Below are positions 38,350 to 50,270 of a stretch of DNA of 64,000 bases, piece by piece. A program made the translations under genes and the position numbers. Position 1 is the stretch's first letter, and every line of letters begins with the position of its first letter. Source of the DNA: Hydractinia symbiolongicarpus (Eukaryota; Cnidaria; Hydrozoa; Anthoathecata; Hydractiniidae). The stretch lies in NCBI RefSeq assembly GCF_029227915.1, contig NC_079886.1, positions 930,001-994,000 of the forward strand. Reading direction: 5' to 3'. The notes beneath the pieces are model-generated. The model was not told the origin of the DNA and searched no databases. It saw nothing but the letters and a program-made list of their open reading frames with translations.

Positions 38350-41300
38350 AATCGTTCGGGAAATGAGTTTACTCCCTGGGTACTTTCTTTGTATACTTTT
38401 GACTATACGGACCGAGTACGGGATTTACGGGAAAGTGCGGGTTTTGGTTTGCCGGCGATTAAACTTCTTTTATTCAGCGTCTCATAAAAAATGAAAATAT
38501 TTTTGAAAACTACAAGTCTCATGCGTTTTAGTGGTGAAAAAATAATTTGAAAAATCGTTCTGAAAATGAGTTTACCCACAAGGTACTTTCTTTGTATACA
38601 TTTGACTATAGGGGCCAAGCCCGGGATTTACAGGAAATCGCGGGTTTTCGTTTGCTGGCGATTAAACTTCTTTTATTCAGCGTCTCATCAAAAATGAAAA
38701 TATTGAAAACTACAAGTCTTATCCGTTTTAGTGGTGAAAAAATAATTTAAAAAATCATTCGGGAAATCAGTTTACTCCCTGGGTACATTTTTTGTATACT
38801 TTTGACTATACGGGCCGAGTACGGGATTTACAGGAAAGCGTGGGTTTTCGTTTGCCGGCGATTAAACTTCTTTTATTCAGCGTCTCATCAAAAATGAAAA
38901 TATTTTTGAAAACTACAAGTCTCATGCGTTTTAGTGGTGAAAAAATAATTTAAAAAATCGTTCTGGAAATGAATTTACTCCCTGGGTACTTTCTTTGTTT
39001 ACTTTTGACTCTGCGGGCCGAGTCCGGGATTTACGGGAAATCGCGGGTTTTCGTTTGCCGGCGATTAAACTTCTTTAATTTAGCGTTTCATCAAAAATGA
39101 AAACATTTTTTAAAACTACAAGTCTCATGCGTTTTAGTGGTGAAAAAATAATTTAAAAAATCGTTCGGGAAATGAATTTACTCCCTGGGTACTTTCTTTG
39201 TATACTTTTGACTCTGCGGGCCGAGTCCGGGATTTACGGGATATCGCGGGTTTTCGTTTGCCGGCGATTAAACTTCTTTAATTTAGCGTTTCATCAAAAA
39301 TGAAAACATTTTTTAAAACTACAATTCTCATGCGTTTTAGTGGTGAAAAAATAATTTAAAAAATCGTTCGAGAAATGAGTTTACTCCCTGGGTACTTTCT
39401 TTATACACATTCGACTATACGGGCCGAGTACGGGATTTACGGGAAATCGCATGTTTTCGTTTGCCGGCGATTAAACTTCTTTTATTCAGCGTCTCATCAA
39501 AAATGAAAATATTTTTGAAAACTACAAGTCTCATGCGTTTTAGTGGTGAAAAAATAATTTAAAAAATCGTTCGGGAAATGAATTTACTCCCTGGGTACTT
39601 TCTTTGCATACTTTTGACTATACAGGCCGAGTGCAGGATTTACGGGAAATCACGGGTTTTCCTTTGCCGGCGATTAAACTTCTTTTATTTAGCGTCTTAT
39701 CAAAAATGAAAACATTTTTAAAAACTACAAGTCTCATGCGTTTTAGTGGTGAAAAAATAATTTAAAAAATCGTTCAGGAAATGAGTTTACTCCTTGAGTA
39801 CTTTCTTTGTATACTCTTGACTATACGGGCCGAGTACCGGATTTACGGGAAATCGCGGGTTTTCGTTTGCCGGCGATTAAACTTCTTTTATTCAGCGTCT
39901 TATCAAAAATGAAAACATTTTTGAAAACTACAAGTTTCATGCGTTTTAGTGGTGAAAAAATAATTTGAAAAATCGTTCTGAAAATGAGTTTACCCACAAG
40001 GTACTTTCTTTGTATACATTCGACTATAGGGGCCAAGCCCGGGATTTACAGGAAATCGCGGGTTTTCGTTTGCTGGCGATTAAACTTCTTTTATTCAGCG
40101 TCTCATCAAAAATGAAAATATTGAAAACTACAAGTCTTATCCGTTTTAGTGGTGAAAAAATAATTTAAAAAATCATTCGGGAAATCAGTTTACTCCCTGG
40201 GTACTTTTTTTGTATACTTTTGACTATACGGGCCGAGTACGGGATTTACGGGAAAGCGTGGGTTTTCGTTTGCCGGCGATTAAACTTCTTTAATTTAGCG
40301 TTTCATCAAAAATGAAAACATTTTTTAAAACTACAAGTCTCATGCGTTTTAGTGGTGAAAAAATAATTTAAAAAATCGTTCGGGAAATGAGTTTACTCCC
40401 TGGGTACTTTCTTTGTAAACTTTTGACTATACGCGCCGAGTACGGGATTTACGCGAAATCGCGGGTTTTAGTTTGCCGGCGATTAAACATCTTTTATTTA
40501 GCGTCTCATCAAAAATAAAAACATTTTTGAAAACTACAAGTCTCATGCGTTTTAGTGGTGCAAAAATAATTTAAAAAATCGTTCGGGAAATGAGTTTACT
40601 CCCTGGGTACTTTCTTTGTATACTTTGGACTATACGGACCGAGTACGGGATTTACGGGAAAGTGCGGGTTTTGGTTTGCCGGCGATTAAACTTCTTTTAT
40701 TCAGCGTCTCATCAAAAATGAAAATATTGAAAACTACAAGTCTTATCCGTTTTAGTGGTGAAAAAATAATTTAAAAAATCATTCGGGAAATCAGTTTACT
40801 CCCTGCGTACTTTCTTTGTATACTTTTGACTCTGCGGGCCGAGTCCGGGATTTACGGGAAATCGCGGGTTTTCGTTTGCCGGCGATTAAACTTCTTTAAT
40901 TTAGCGTTTCATCAAAAATGAAAACATTTTTTAAAACTACAAGTCTCATGCGTTTTAGTGGTGAAAAAATAATTTAAAAAATCGTTCGGGAAATGAGTTT
41001 ACTCCCTGGGTACTTTCTTTGTAAACTTTTGACTATACGGGCCGAGTACGGGATTTACGCGAAATCGCGGGTTTTCGTTTGCCGGCGATTAAACATCTTT
41101 TATTTAGCGTCTCATCAAAAATAAAAACATTTTTGAAAACTACAAGTCTCATGCGTTTTAGTGGTGGAAAAATAATTTAAAAAATCGTTCGGGAAATGAG
41201 TTTACTCCCTGGGTACTTTCTTTGTATACTTTTGACTATACGGACCGAGTACGGGATTTACGGGAAAGTGCGGGTTTTGGTTTGCCGGCGATTAAACTTC

Positions 41301-42594
41301 TTTTATTCAGCGTCTCATAAAAAATGAAAATATTTTTAAAAACTACAAGTCTCATGCGTTTTAGTGGTGAAAAAATAATTTGAAAAATCGTTCTGAAAAT
41401 GAGTTTACCCACAAGGTACTTTCTTTGTATACATTTGACTATAGGGGCCAAGCCCGGGATTTACAGGAAATCGCGGGTTTTCGTTTGCTGGCGATTAAAC
41501 TTCTTTTATTCAGCGTCTCATCAAAAATGAAAATATTGAAAACTACAAGTCTTATCCGTTTTAGTGGTGAAAAAATAATTTAAAAAATCATTCGGGAAAT
41601 CAGTTTACTCCCTGGGTACTTTTTTTGTATACTTTTGACTATACGGGCCGAGTACGGGATTTACGGGAAAGCGTGGGTTTTCGTTTGCCGGCGATTAAAC
41701 TTCTTTTATTCAGCGTCTCATCAAAAATGAAAATATTTTTGAAAACTACAAGTCTCATGCGTTTTAGTGGTGAAAAAATAATTTAAAAAATCGTTCTGGA
41801 AATGAATTTACTCCCTGGGTACTTTCTTTGTTTACTTTTGACTCTGCGGGCCGAGTCCGGGATTTACGGGAAATCGCGGGTTTTCGTTTGCCGGCGATTA
41901 AACTTCTTTAATTTAGCGTTTCATCAAAAATGAAAACATTTTTTAAAACTACAAGTCTCATGCGTTTTAGTGGTGAAAAAATAATTTAAAAAATCGTTCG
42001 AGAAATGAGTTTACTCCCTGGGTACTTTCTTTATACACATTCGACTATACGGGCCGAGTACGGGATTTACGGGAAATCGCATGTTTTCGTTTGCCGGCGA
42101 TTAAACTTCTTTTATTCAGCGTCTCATCAAAAATGAAAATATTTTTGAAAACTACAAGTCTCATGCGTTTTAGTGGTGAAAAAATAATTTAAAAAATCGT
42201 TCGGGAAATGAATTTACTCCCTGGGTACTTTCTTTGCATACTTTTGACTATACAGGCCGAGTGCAGGATTTACGGGAAATCACGGGTTTTCCTTTGCCGG
42301 CGATTAAACTTCTTTTATTTAGCGTCTTATCAAAAATGAAAACATTTTTGAAAACTACAAGTCTCATGCGTTTTAGTGGTGAAAAAATAATTTAAAAAAT
42401 CGTTCAGGAAATGAGTTTACTCCTTGAGTACTTTCTTTGTATACTCTTGACTATACGGGCCGAGTACCGGATTTACGGGAAATCGCGGGTTTTCGTTTGC
42501 CGGCGATTAAACTTCTTTTATTCAGCGTCTTATCAAAAATGAAAACATTTTTGAAAACTACAAGTTTCATGCGTTTTAGTGGTGAAAAAATAAT
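38350..42594 (+). repeat. Long duplicated block, 13-14 monomers
   Basis: The I-A-E-C-D-G-F-A series beginning near 38.4 kb restarts near 41.2 kb. The I monomers with the unusual TCATAAAAAATG lie 2,833 bp apart (14 monomers minus nine bases), and later landmarks at 39,821 and 42,451 are 2,630 bp apart (13 monomers minus nine). The difference is one C-type monomer: two in a row at about 39.0 and 39.2 kb, one at 41.8 kb. Other shared markers are TTTGTTTACTTTTG, TCGCATGTTTTCG and TATACAGGCCGAGTGCAGG. Confidence 0.85.
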
Positions 42595-45030
42595 TTGAAA
42601 AATCGTTCTGAAAATGAGTTTACCCACAAGGTACTTTCTTTGTATACATTCGACTATAGGGGCCAAGCCCGGGATTTACAGGAAATCGCGGGTTTTCGTT
42701 TGCTGGCGATTAAACTTCTTTTATTCAGCGTCTCATCAAAAATGAAAATATTTTTGAAAACTACAAGTCTTATCCGTTTTAGTGGTGAAAAAATAATTTA
42801 AAAAATCATTCGGGAAATCAGTTTTCTCCCTGGGTACTTTTTTTGTATACTTTTGACTATACGGGCCGAGTACGGGATTTACGGGAAAGCGCGGGTTTTT
42901 GTTTGCCGGCGATTAAACTTCTTTTATTCAGCGTCTCATCAAAAATGAAAATATTTTTGAAAACTACAAGTCTCATGCGTTTTAGTGGTGAAAAAATAAT
43001 TTAAAAAATAGTTCGGGAAATGAATTTACTCCCTGGGTACTTTCTTTGTATACTTTTGACTCTGCGGGCCGAGTCCAGGATTTACGGGAAATCGCGGATT
43101 TTCGTTTGCCGGCGATTAAACTTCTTTAGTTTAGCGTTTCATCAAAAATGAAAACATTTTTTCAAACTACAAGTCTCATGCGTTTTAGTGGTGAAAAAAT
43201 AATTTAAAAAATCGTTCGGGAAATGAGTTTACTCCCTGGGTACTTTCTTTATACACATTCGACTATGCGGGCCGAGTACGGGATTTACAGGAAATCGCAG
43301 GTTTTCGTTTGCCGGCGATTAAACTTCTTTTATTTAGCGTCTCATCAAAAGTGAAAACATTTTTGAAAACTACAAGTCTCATGCGTTTTAGTGGTGAAAA
43401 AATAATTTAAAAAATCGTTCGGGAAATGAGTTTACTCCCTGGGTACTTTCTTTGTAAACTTTTGACTATACGGGCCGAGTACGGGATTTACGGGAAATCG
43501 CGGGTTTTCGTTTGCCGGCAATTAAACATCTTTTATTTAGCGTCTCATCAAAAATAAAAACATTTTTGAAAACTACAAGTCTCATGCGTTTTAGTGGTGA
43601 AAAAATAATTTAAAAAATCGTTCGGGAAATGAGTTTACTCCCTGGGTACTTTCTTTGTATACATTTGACTATACGGACCGAGTACGGGATTTACGGGAAA
43701 GTGCGGGTTTTGGTTTGCCGGCGATTAAACTTCTTTTATTCAGCGTCTCATCAAAAGTGAAAACATTTTTGAAAACTACAAGTCTCATGCGTTTTAGTAG
43801 TGAAAAAATAATTTGAAAAATCGTTCTGAAAATGAGTTTACCCGCAAGGTACTTTCTTTGTATACATTCGACTATAGGGGCCAAGCCCGGGATTTACAGG
43901 AAATCGCGGGTTTTCGTTTGCTGGCGATTAAACTTCTTTTATTCAGCGTCTCATCAAAAATGAAAATATTTTTGAAAACTACAAGTCTTATCCGTTTTAG
44001 TGGTGAAAAAATAATTTAAAAAATCATTCGGGAAATCAGTTTACTCCCTGGGTACTTTTTTTGTATACTTTTGACTATACGGGCCGAGTACGGGATTTAC
44101 GGGAAAGCGCGAGTTTTTGTTTGCCGGCGATTAAACTTCTTTTATTCAGCGTCTCATCAAAAATGAAAATATTTTTGAAAACTACAAGTCTTATGCGTTT
44201 TAGTGGTGAAAAAATAATTTAAAAAATAGTTCGGGAAATGAATTTACTCCCTGGGTACTTTCTTTGTATACTTTTGACTCTGCGGGCCGAGTCCAGGATT
44301 TACGGGAAATCGCGGGTTTTCGTTTGCCGGCGATTAAACTTCTTTAGTTTAGCGTTTCATCAAAAATGAAAACATTTTTTCAAACTACAAGTCTCATGCG
44401 TTTTAGTGGTGAAAAAATAATTTAAAAAATCGTTCGGGAAATGAGTTTACTCCCTGGGTACTTTCTTTATACACATTCGACTATGCGGGCCGAGTACGGG
44501 ATTTACGGGAAATCGCAGGTTTTCGTTTCCCGGCGATTAAACTTCTTTTATTTAGCGTCTCATCAAAAGTGAAAACATTTTTGAAAACTACAAGTCTCAT
44601 GCGTTTTAGTGGTGAAAAAATAATTTAAAAAATCGTTCGGGAAATGAGTTTACTCCCTGGGTACTTTCTTTGTAAACTTTTGACTATACGGGCCGAGTAC
44701 GGGATTTACGGGAAATCGCGGGTTTTCGTTTGCCGGCGATTAAACATCTTTTATTTAGCGTCTCATCAAAAATAAAAACATTTTTGAAAACTACAAGTCT
44801 CATGCGTTTTAGTGGTGAAAAAATAATTTAAAAAATCGTTCGGGAAATGAGTTTACTCCCTGGGTACTTTCTTTGTATACATTTGACTATACGGACCGAG
44901 TACGGGATTTACGGGAAAGTGCGGGATTTGGTTTGCCGGCGATTAAACTTCTTTTATTCAGCGTCTCATCAAAAATGAAAATATTTTTGAAAACTACAAG
45001 TCTCATGCGTTTTAGTGGTGAAAAAATAAT
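42595..45030 (+). repeat. A-E-C-D-H-I hexamer higher-order repeat, two copies of 1,218 bp
   Basis: The two units start at 42,595 and 43,813, exactly six monomers apart. Each runs A, E, C, D, H, I. Shared markers include AAATAGTTCGGG, GAGTCCAGGATTTAC, CTTCTTTAGTTTAGCG and CTATGCGGGCCGAG. This is the cleanest cyclic order of classes in the window and a good reference for naming them. Confidence 0.9.
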
Positions 45031-46910
45031 TTAAATAATCGTTCGGGAAATGAATTTACTCCCTGGGTACTTTCTTTGTATACTTTTGACTCTGCGGGCC
45101 GAGTCCGAGATTTACGGAAAATCGCGGGTTTTTGTTTGCCGGCGATTAAACTTCTTTAGTTTAGCGTTTCATCAAAAATGAAAACATTTTTTAAAACTAC
45201 AAGTCTCATGCGTTTTAGTGGTGAAAAAATAATTTAAAAAATCGTTCGGGAAATGAGTTTACTCCCTGGGTACTTTCTTTATACACATTCGACTATACGG
45301 GCCGAGTACGGCATTTACGGGAAATCGCAGGTTTCCGTTTGCCGGCGATTAATCTTCTTTTATTTAGCGTCTCATCAAAAGTGAAAACATTTTTGAAAAC
45401 TACAAGTCTCATGCGTTTTAGTAGTGAAAAAATAATTTAAAAAATCGTTCGGGAAATGAGTTTACTCCCTGGATACTTTCTTTGTAAACTTTTGACTATA
45501 CGGGCCGAGTACGGGATTTACGGGAAATCGCGGGTTTTCGTTTGCCGGCGATTAAACATCTTTTATTTAGCGTCTCATCAAAAATAAAAACATTTTTGAA
45601 AACTACAAGTCTCATGCGTTTTAGTGGTGAAAAAATAATTTAAAAAATCGTTCGGGAAATGAGTTTACTCCCTGGGTACTTTCTTTGTATACTTTTGACT
45701 ATACGGACCGAGTACGGGATTTACGGGAAAGTGCGGGTTTTGGTTTGCCGGCGATTAAACTTCTTTTATTCAGCGTCTCATCAAAAATGAAAATATTTTT
45801 GAAAACTACAAGTCTCATGCGTTTTAGTGGTGAAAAAATAATTTAAAAAATAGTTCGGGAAATGAATTTACTCCCTGGGTACTTTCTTTGTATACTTTTG
45901 ACTCTGCGGGCCGAGTCCAGGATTTACGGGAAATCGCGGGTTTTCGTTTGCCGGCGATTAAACTTCTTTAGTTTAGCGTTTCATCAAAAATGAAAACATT
46001 TTTTAAAACTACAAGTCTCATGCGTTTTAGTGGTGAAAAAATAATTTAAAAAATCGGTCGGGAAATGAGTTTACTCCCTGGGTACTTTCTTTGTATACAT
46101 TTGACTATACGGACCGAGTACGGGATTTACGGGAAAGTGCGGGTTTTGGTTTGCCGGCGATTAAACTTCTTTTATTCAGCGTCTCATCAAAAATGAAAAT
46201 ATTTTTGAAAACTACAAGTCTCATGCGTTTTAGTGGTGAAAAAATAATTTGAAAAATCGTTCTGAATATGAGTTTGCCCACAAGGTACTTTCTTTGTATA
46301 CATTTGACTATAGAGGCCAAGCCCGGGATTTACAGGAAATCGCGGGTTTTCGTTTGCTGGCGATTAAACTTCTTTTATTCAGCGTCTCATCAAAAATGAA
46401 AATATTGAAAACTACAAGTCTTATCCGTTTTAGTGGTGAAAAAATAATTTAAAAAATCATTCGGGAGATCAGTTTACTCTCTGGGTACTTTTTTTGTATA
46501 CTTTTGACTATACGTGCCGAGAACGGGATTTACGGGAAAGCGTGGGTTTTCGTTTGCCGGCGATTAAACTTCTTTTATTCAGCGTCTCATCAAAAATGAA
46601 ATTATTTTTGAAAACTATAAGTCTCATGCGTTTTAGTGGTGAAAAAATAATTTAAAAAATCGTTCGGGAAATGAATTTACTCCCTGGGTACTTTCTTTGT
46701 ATACTTTTGACTCTGCGGGCCGAGTCCGGGATTTACGAGAAATCGCGGGTTTTCGTTTGCCGGAGATTAAACTTCTTTAACTCAGCGTCTCATCAAAGAT
46801 GAAAATATTTTTAAAAACTACAAGTCTCATGCGTTTTAGTGGTGAAAAAATAATTTAAAAAATCGTTCGGGAAATGAATTTACTCCCTGGGGACTTTCTT
46901 TGCATACTTT
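45031..46910 (+). repeat. Derived cycles: C-D-H-I, then C-I-A-E, then C and G
   Basis: The hexamer order loses members here: C-D-H-I at about 45.03-45.84 kb lacks A and E, and C-I-A-E at about 45.84-46.65 kb lacks D and H. Each is four monomers. The A copy starting at 46,249 is 2,436 bp (12 monomers) from the equivalent one at 43,813. This fits unequal exchange between cycles out of step by two monomers. Confidence 0.82.
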
Positions 46911-47722
46911 AGACTATACGGGCCGAGTGCGGGATTTACGGGAAATCACGGGTTTTCGTTTGCCGGCGATTAAACTTCTTTTATTTAGCGTCTTATCAAA
47001 AATGAAAACATTTTTGAAAACTACCAGTCTCATGCGTTTTAGTGGTTAAAAAATAATTTAAAAAATAGTTCGGGAAATGAATTTACTCCCTGGGTACTTT
47101 CTTTGTATACTTTTGACTCTGTGGGCCGAGTCCGGGATTTACGGGAAATTGCGGGTTTTCGTTTGCCGGCGATTAAACTTCTTTAATTTAGCGTTTCATC
47201 AAAAATGAAAACATTTTATAAAACTACAAGTCTCATGCGTTTTAGTGGTGAAAAAATAATTTAAAAAATCGTTCGGGAAATGAATTTACTCCCTGGGTAC
47301 TTTCTTTGTATACTTTTGACTCTGCGGGTCGAGTCCGGGATTTACGGGAAATCGCGGGTTTTCGTTTGCCGGCGATTAAACTTCTTTAGTTTAGCGTTTC
47401 ATCAAAAATGAAAACATTTTTTAAAACTACAAGTCTCATCCGTTTTAGTGGTGAAAAAAAAATTTAAAAAATCGTTCGGGAAATGAGTTTACTCCCTGGG
47501 TACTTTCTTTATACACATTCGACTATACGGGCCGAGTACGGGATTTACGGGAAATCGGAGGTTTCCGTTTGCCGGCGATTAATCTTCTTTTATTTAGCGT
47601 CTCATCAAAAGTGAAAACATTTTTGAAAATTACAAGTCTCATGCGTTTTAGTAGTGAAAAAATAATTTAAAAAATCGTTCGGGAAATAAGTTTACTCCCT
47701 GGATACTTTCTTTGTAAACTTT
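46911..47722 (+). repeat. Tetramer tandem duplication, left unit (812 bp)
   Basis: Begins inside a G-type monomer at the rare TTAGACTATACGG and runs through C-type copies (CTCTGTGGGCC, GCGGGTCGAGTCC) and a D-like copy (TCGGAGGTTTCCG) into an H-type monomer. Every one of these private variants recurs 812 bp later in the right unit. ACTACCAGTCTC is also in both. Confidence 0.92.
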
Positions 47723-48534
47723 AGACTATACGGGCCGAGTGCGGGATTTACGGGAAATCACGGGTTTTCGTTTGCCGGCGATTAAACTTCTTTTATTTAG
47801 CGTCTTATCAAAAATGAAAACATTTTTGAAAACTACCAGTCTCATGCGTTTTAGTGGTTAAAAAATAATTTAAAAAATAGTTCGGGAAATGAATTTACTC
47901 CCTGGGTACTTTCTTTGTATACTTTTGACTCTGTGGGCCGAGTCCGGGATTTACGGGAAATTGCGGGTTTTCGTTTGCCGGCGATTAAACTTCTTTAATT
48001 TAGCGTTTCATCAAAAATGAAAACATTTTATAAAACTACAAGTCTCATGCGTTTTAGTGGTGAAAAAATAATTTAAAAAATCGTTCGGGAAATGAATTTA
48101 CTCCCTGGGTACTTTCTTTGTATACTTTTGACTCTGCGGGTCGAGTCCGGGATTTACGGGAAATCGCGGGTTTTCGTTTGCCGGCGATTAAACTTCTTTA
48201 GTTTAGCGTTTCATCAAAAATGAAAACATTTTTTAAAACTACAAGTCTCATCCGTTTTAGTGGTGAAAAAAAAATTTAAAAAATCGTTCGGGAAATGAGT
48301 TTACTCCCTGGGTACTTTCTTTATACACATTCGACTATACGGGCCGAGTACGGGATTTACGGGAAATCGGAGGTTTCCGTTTGCCGGCGATTAATCTTCT
48401 TTTATTTAGCGTCTCATCAAAAGTGAAAACATTTTTGAAAATTACAAGTCTCATGCGTTTTAGTAGTGAAAAAATAATTTAAAAAATCGTTCGGGAAATA
48501 AGTTTACTCCCTGGATACTTTCTTTGTAAACTTT
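47723..48534 (+). repeat. Tetramer tandem duplication, right unit (812 bp)
   Basis: Apparently near-identical to the left unit. The join at 47,711-47,723 is a hybrid monomer: its left part is H-type (CTTTGTAAAC) and its right part G-type (TTAGACTATACGG, GTGCGGG, ATCACGGG). At 48,521 the right unit runs out into an uninterrupted H monomer (TTGTAAACTTTTGAC). The exchange therefore took place within the few shared bases around ACTTTAGAC or ACTTTTGAC. Confidence 0.92.
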
Positions 48535-48691
48535 TGACTATACGGGCCGAGTACGGGATTTACGGGAAATCGCGGGTTTTCGTTTGCCGGCGATTAAACA
48601 TCTTTTATTTAGCGTCTCATCAAAAATAAAAACATTTTTGAAAACTACAAGTCTCATGCGTTTTAGTGGTGAAAAAATAATTTAAAAAATC

Positions 48692-48894
48692 GTTCGGGAA
48701 ATGAGTTTACTCCCTGGGTACTTTCTTTGTATACTTTTGACTATACGGACCGAGTACGGGATTTACGGGAAAGTGCGGGTTTTGGTTTGCCGGCGATTAA
48801 GCTTCTTTTATTCAGCGTCTCATCAAAAATGAAAATATTTTTGAAAACTACAAGTCTCATGCGTTTTAGTGGTGAAAAAATAATTTAAAAAATC
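48692..48894 (+). repeat. I-type monomer, first of an apparently identical pair
   Basis: This and the next 203 bp look identical base for base by eye. Both carry ATTAAGCTTC, which creates a HindIII recognition site (AAGCTT at 48,799 and 49,002) that most other monomers lack. Single-monomer duplication is uncommon in this array. Confidence 0.88.
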
Positions 48895-49097
48895 GTTCGG
48901 GAAATGAGTTTACTCCCTGGGTACTTTCTTTGTATACTTTTGACTATACGGACCGAGTACGGGATTTACGGGAAAGTGCGGGTTTTGGTTTGCCGGCGAT
49001 TAAGCTTCTTTTATTCAGCGTCTCATCAAAAATGAAAATATTTTTGAAAACTACAAGTCTCATGCGTTTTAGTGGTGAAAAAATAATTTAAAAAATC
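48895..49097 (+). repeat. I-type monomer, second of an apparently identical pair
   Basis: Directly follows its twin and has the same ACGGACCGAG, AAGTGCGGGTTTTGG and ATTAAGCTTC variants. It immediately precedes the truncated, rearranged monomer. Confidence 0.88.
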
Positions 49098-49250
49098 GTT
49101 CGGGAAATGAATTTACTCCCTGGTTTAATCGCCGGTTTTCGTTTGCCGGCGATTAAACTTCTTTAGTTTAGCGTTTCATCAAAAATGAGAACATTTTTTA
49201 AAACTACAAGTCTCATGCGTTTTAGTGGTGAAAAAATAATTTAAAAAATC
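49098..49250 (+). repeat. Truncated 153-bp monomer with inverted templated insertion
   Basis: This C-like monomer (CTTCTTTAGTTTAGCG, CATTTTTTAAAAC) is 50 bp short. The sequence between CTCCCTG and TTTTCGTTTG, which would normally carry TTGTATAC and the CGGG block, is replaced by GTTTAATCGCCGG. That insert is the exact reverse complement of CCGGCGATTAAAC ten bases further on. It is the only large indel I found in about 315 monomers and it shifts the phase of everything downstream by 50 bp. Confidence 0.95.
49123..49158. repeat. Perfect 13-bp inverted repeat with 10-base loop
   Basis: Left arm 49,123-49,135, loop 49,136-49,145 (TTTTCGTTTG), right arm 49,146-49,158. In normal monomers the left arm is AATCGCGGG and pairs imperfectly with the right arm; here all 13 positions pair. 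Confidence 0.95.
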
Positions 49251-50270
49251 GTTCGGGAAATGAGTTTACTCCCTGGGTACTTTCTTTATACACATTCGAC
49301 TATACGGGCCGAGTACGGGATTTACGGGAAATCGCAGGTTTTGGTTTGCCGGCGATTAAACTTCTTTTATTTAGCGTCTCATCAAAAGTGAAAACATTTT
49401 TGAAAACTACAAGTCTCATGCGTTTTAGTGGTGAAAAAATAATTTACAAAATCGTTCGGGAAATGAGTTTACTCCCTGGGTGCTTTCTTTGTAAACTTTT
49501 GACTATACGGGCCGAGTACGGGATTTACGAGAAATCGCGGGTTTTCGTTTGCCGGCGATTAAACATCTTTTATTTAGCGTCTTATCAAAAATAAAAACAT
49601 TTTTGAAAACTACAAGTCTCATGCGTTTTAGTGGTGAAAAAATAATTTAAAAAATCGTTCGGGAAATGAGTTTACTCCCTGGGTACTTTCTTTGTATACA
49701 TTTGACTATACGGACCGAGTACGGGATTTACGGGAAAGTGCGGGTTTTGGTTTGCCGGCGATTAAACTTCTTTTATTCAGCGTCTCATCAAAAATGAAAA
49801 TATTTTTGAAAACTACAAGTCTCATGCGTTTTAGTGGTGAAAAAATAATTTAAAAAATCGTTCGGGAAATGAATTTACTCCCTGGGGACTTTCTTTGCAT
49901 ACTTTTGACTATACGGGCCGAGTGCGGGATTTACGGGAAATCACGGGTTTTCGTTTGCTGGCGATTAAACTTCTTTTATTCAGCGTCTCATCAAAAATGA
50001 AATTATTTTTGAAAACTACAAGTCTCATGCGTTTTAGTGGTGAAAAAATAATTTAAAAAATCGTTCGGGAAATGAATTTACTCCCTGGGTACTTTCTTTG
50101 TATACTTTTGACTCTGCGGGCCGAGTCCGGGATTTACGAGAAATCGCGGGTTTTCGTTTGCCGGCGATTAAACTTCTTTAACTCAGCGTCTCATCAAAGA
50201 TGAAAATATTTTTGAAAACTACAAGTCTCATGCGTTTTAGTGGTGAAAAAATAATTTAAAAAATCGTTCG
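49251..50270 (+). repeat. D-H-I-G-C monomers after the truncated copy
   Basis: Five ordinary 203-bp monomers restore the right-half order: D at 49.25 kb (with GGTTTTGGTTTGCC), H at 49.45 kb, I at 49.66 kb, G at 49.86 kb and C at 50.06 kb with CTTTAACTCAGCG. Nothing else is present. Confidence 0.8.

Noticed and set aside
49098-49250. Assembly join as the cause of the short monomer
   Set aside because: A misassembly would not create an exact inverted copy of a neighbouring 13-base segment. Raw reads would settle it, but the structure favours a real mutation.
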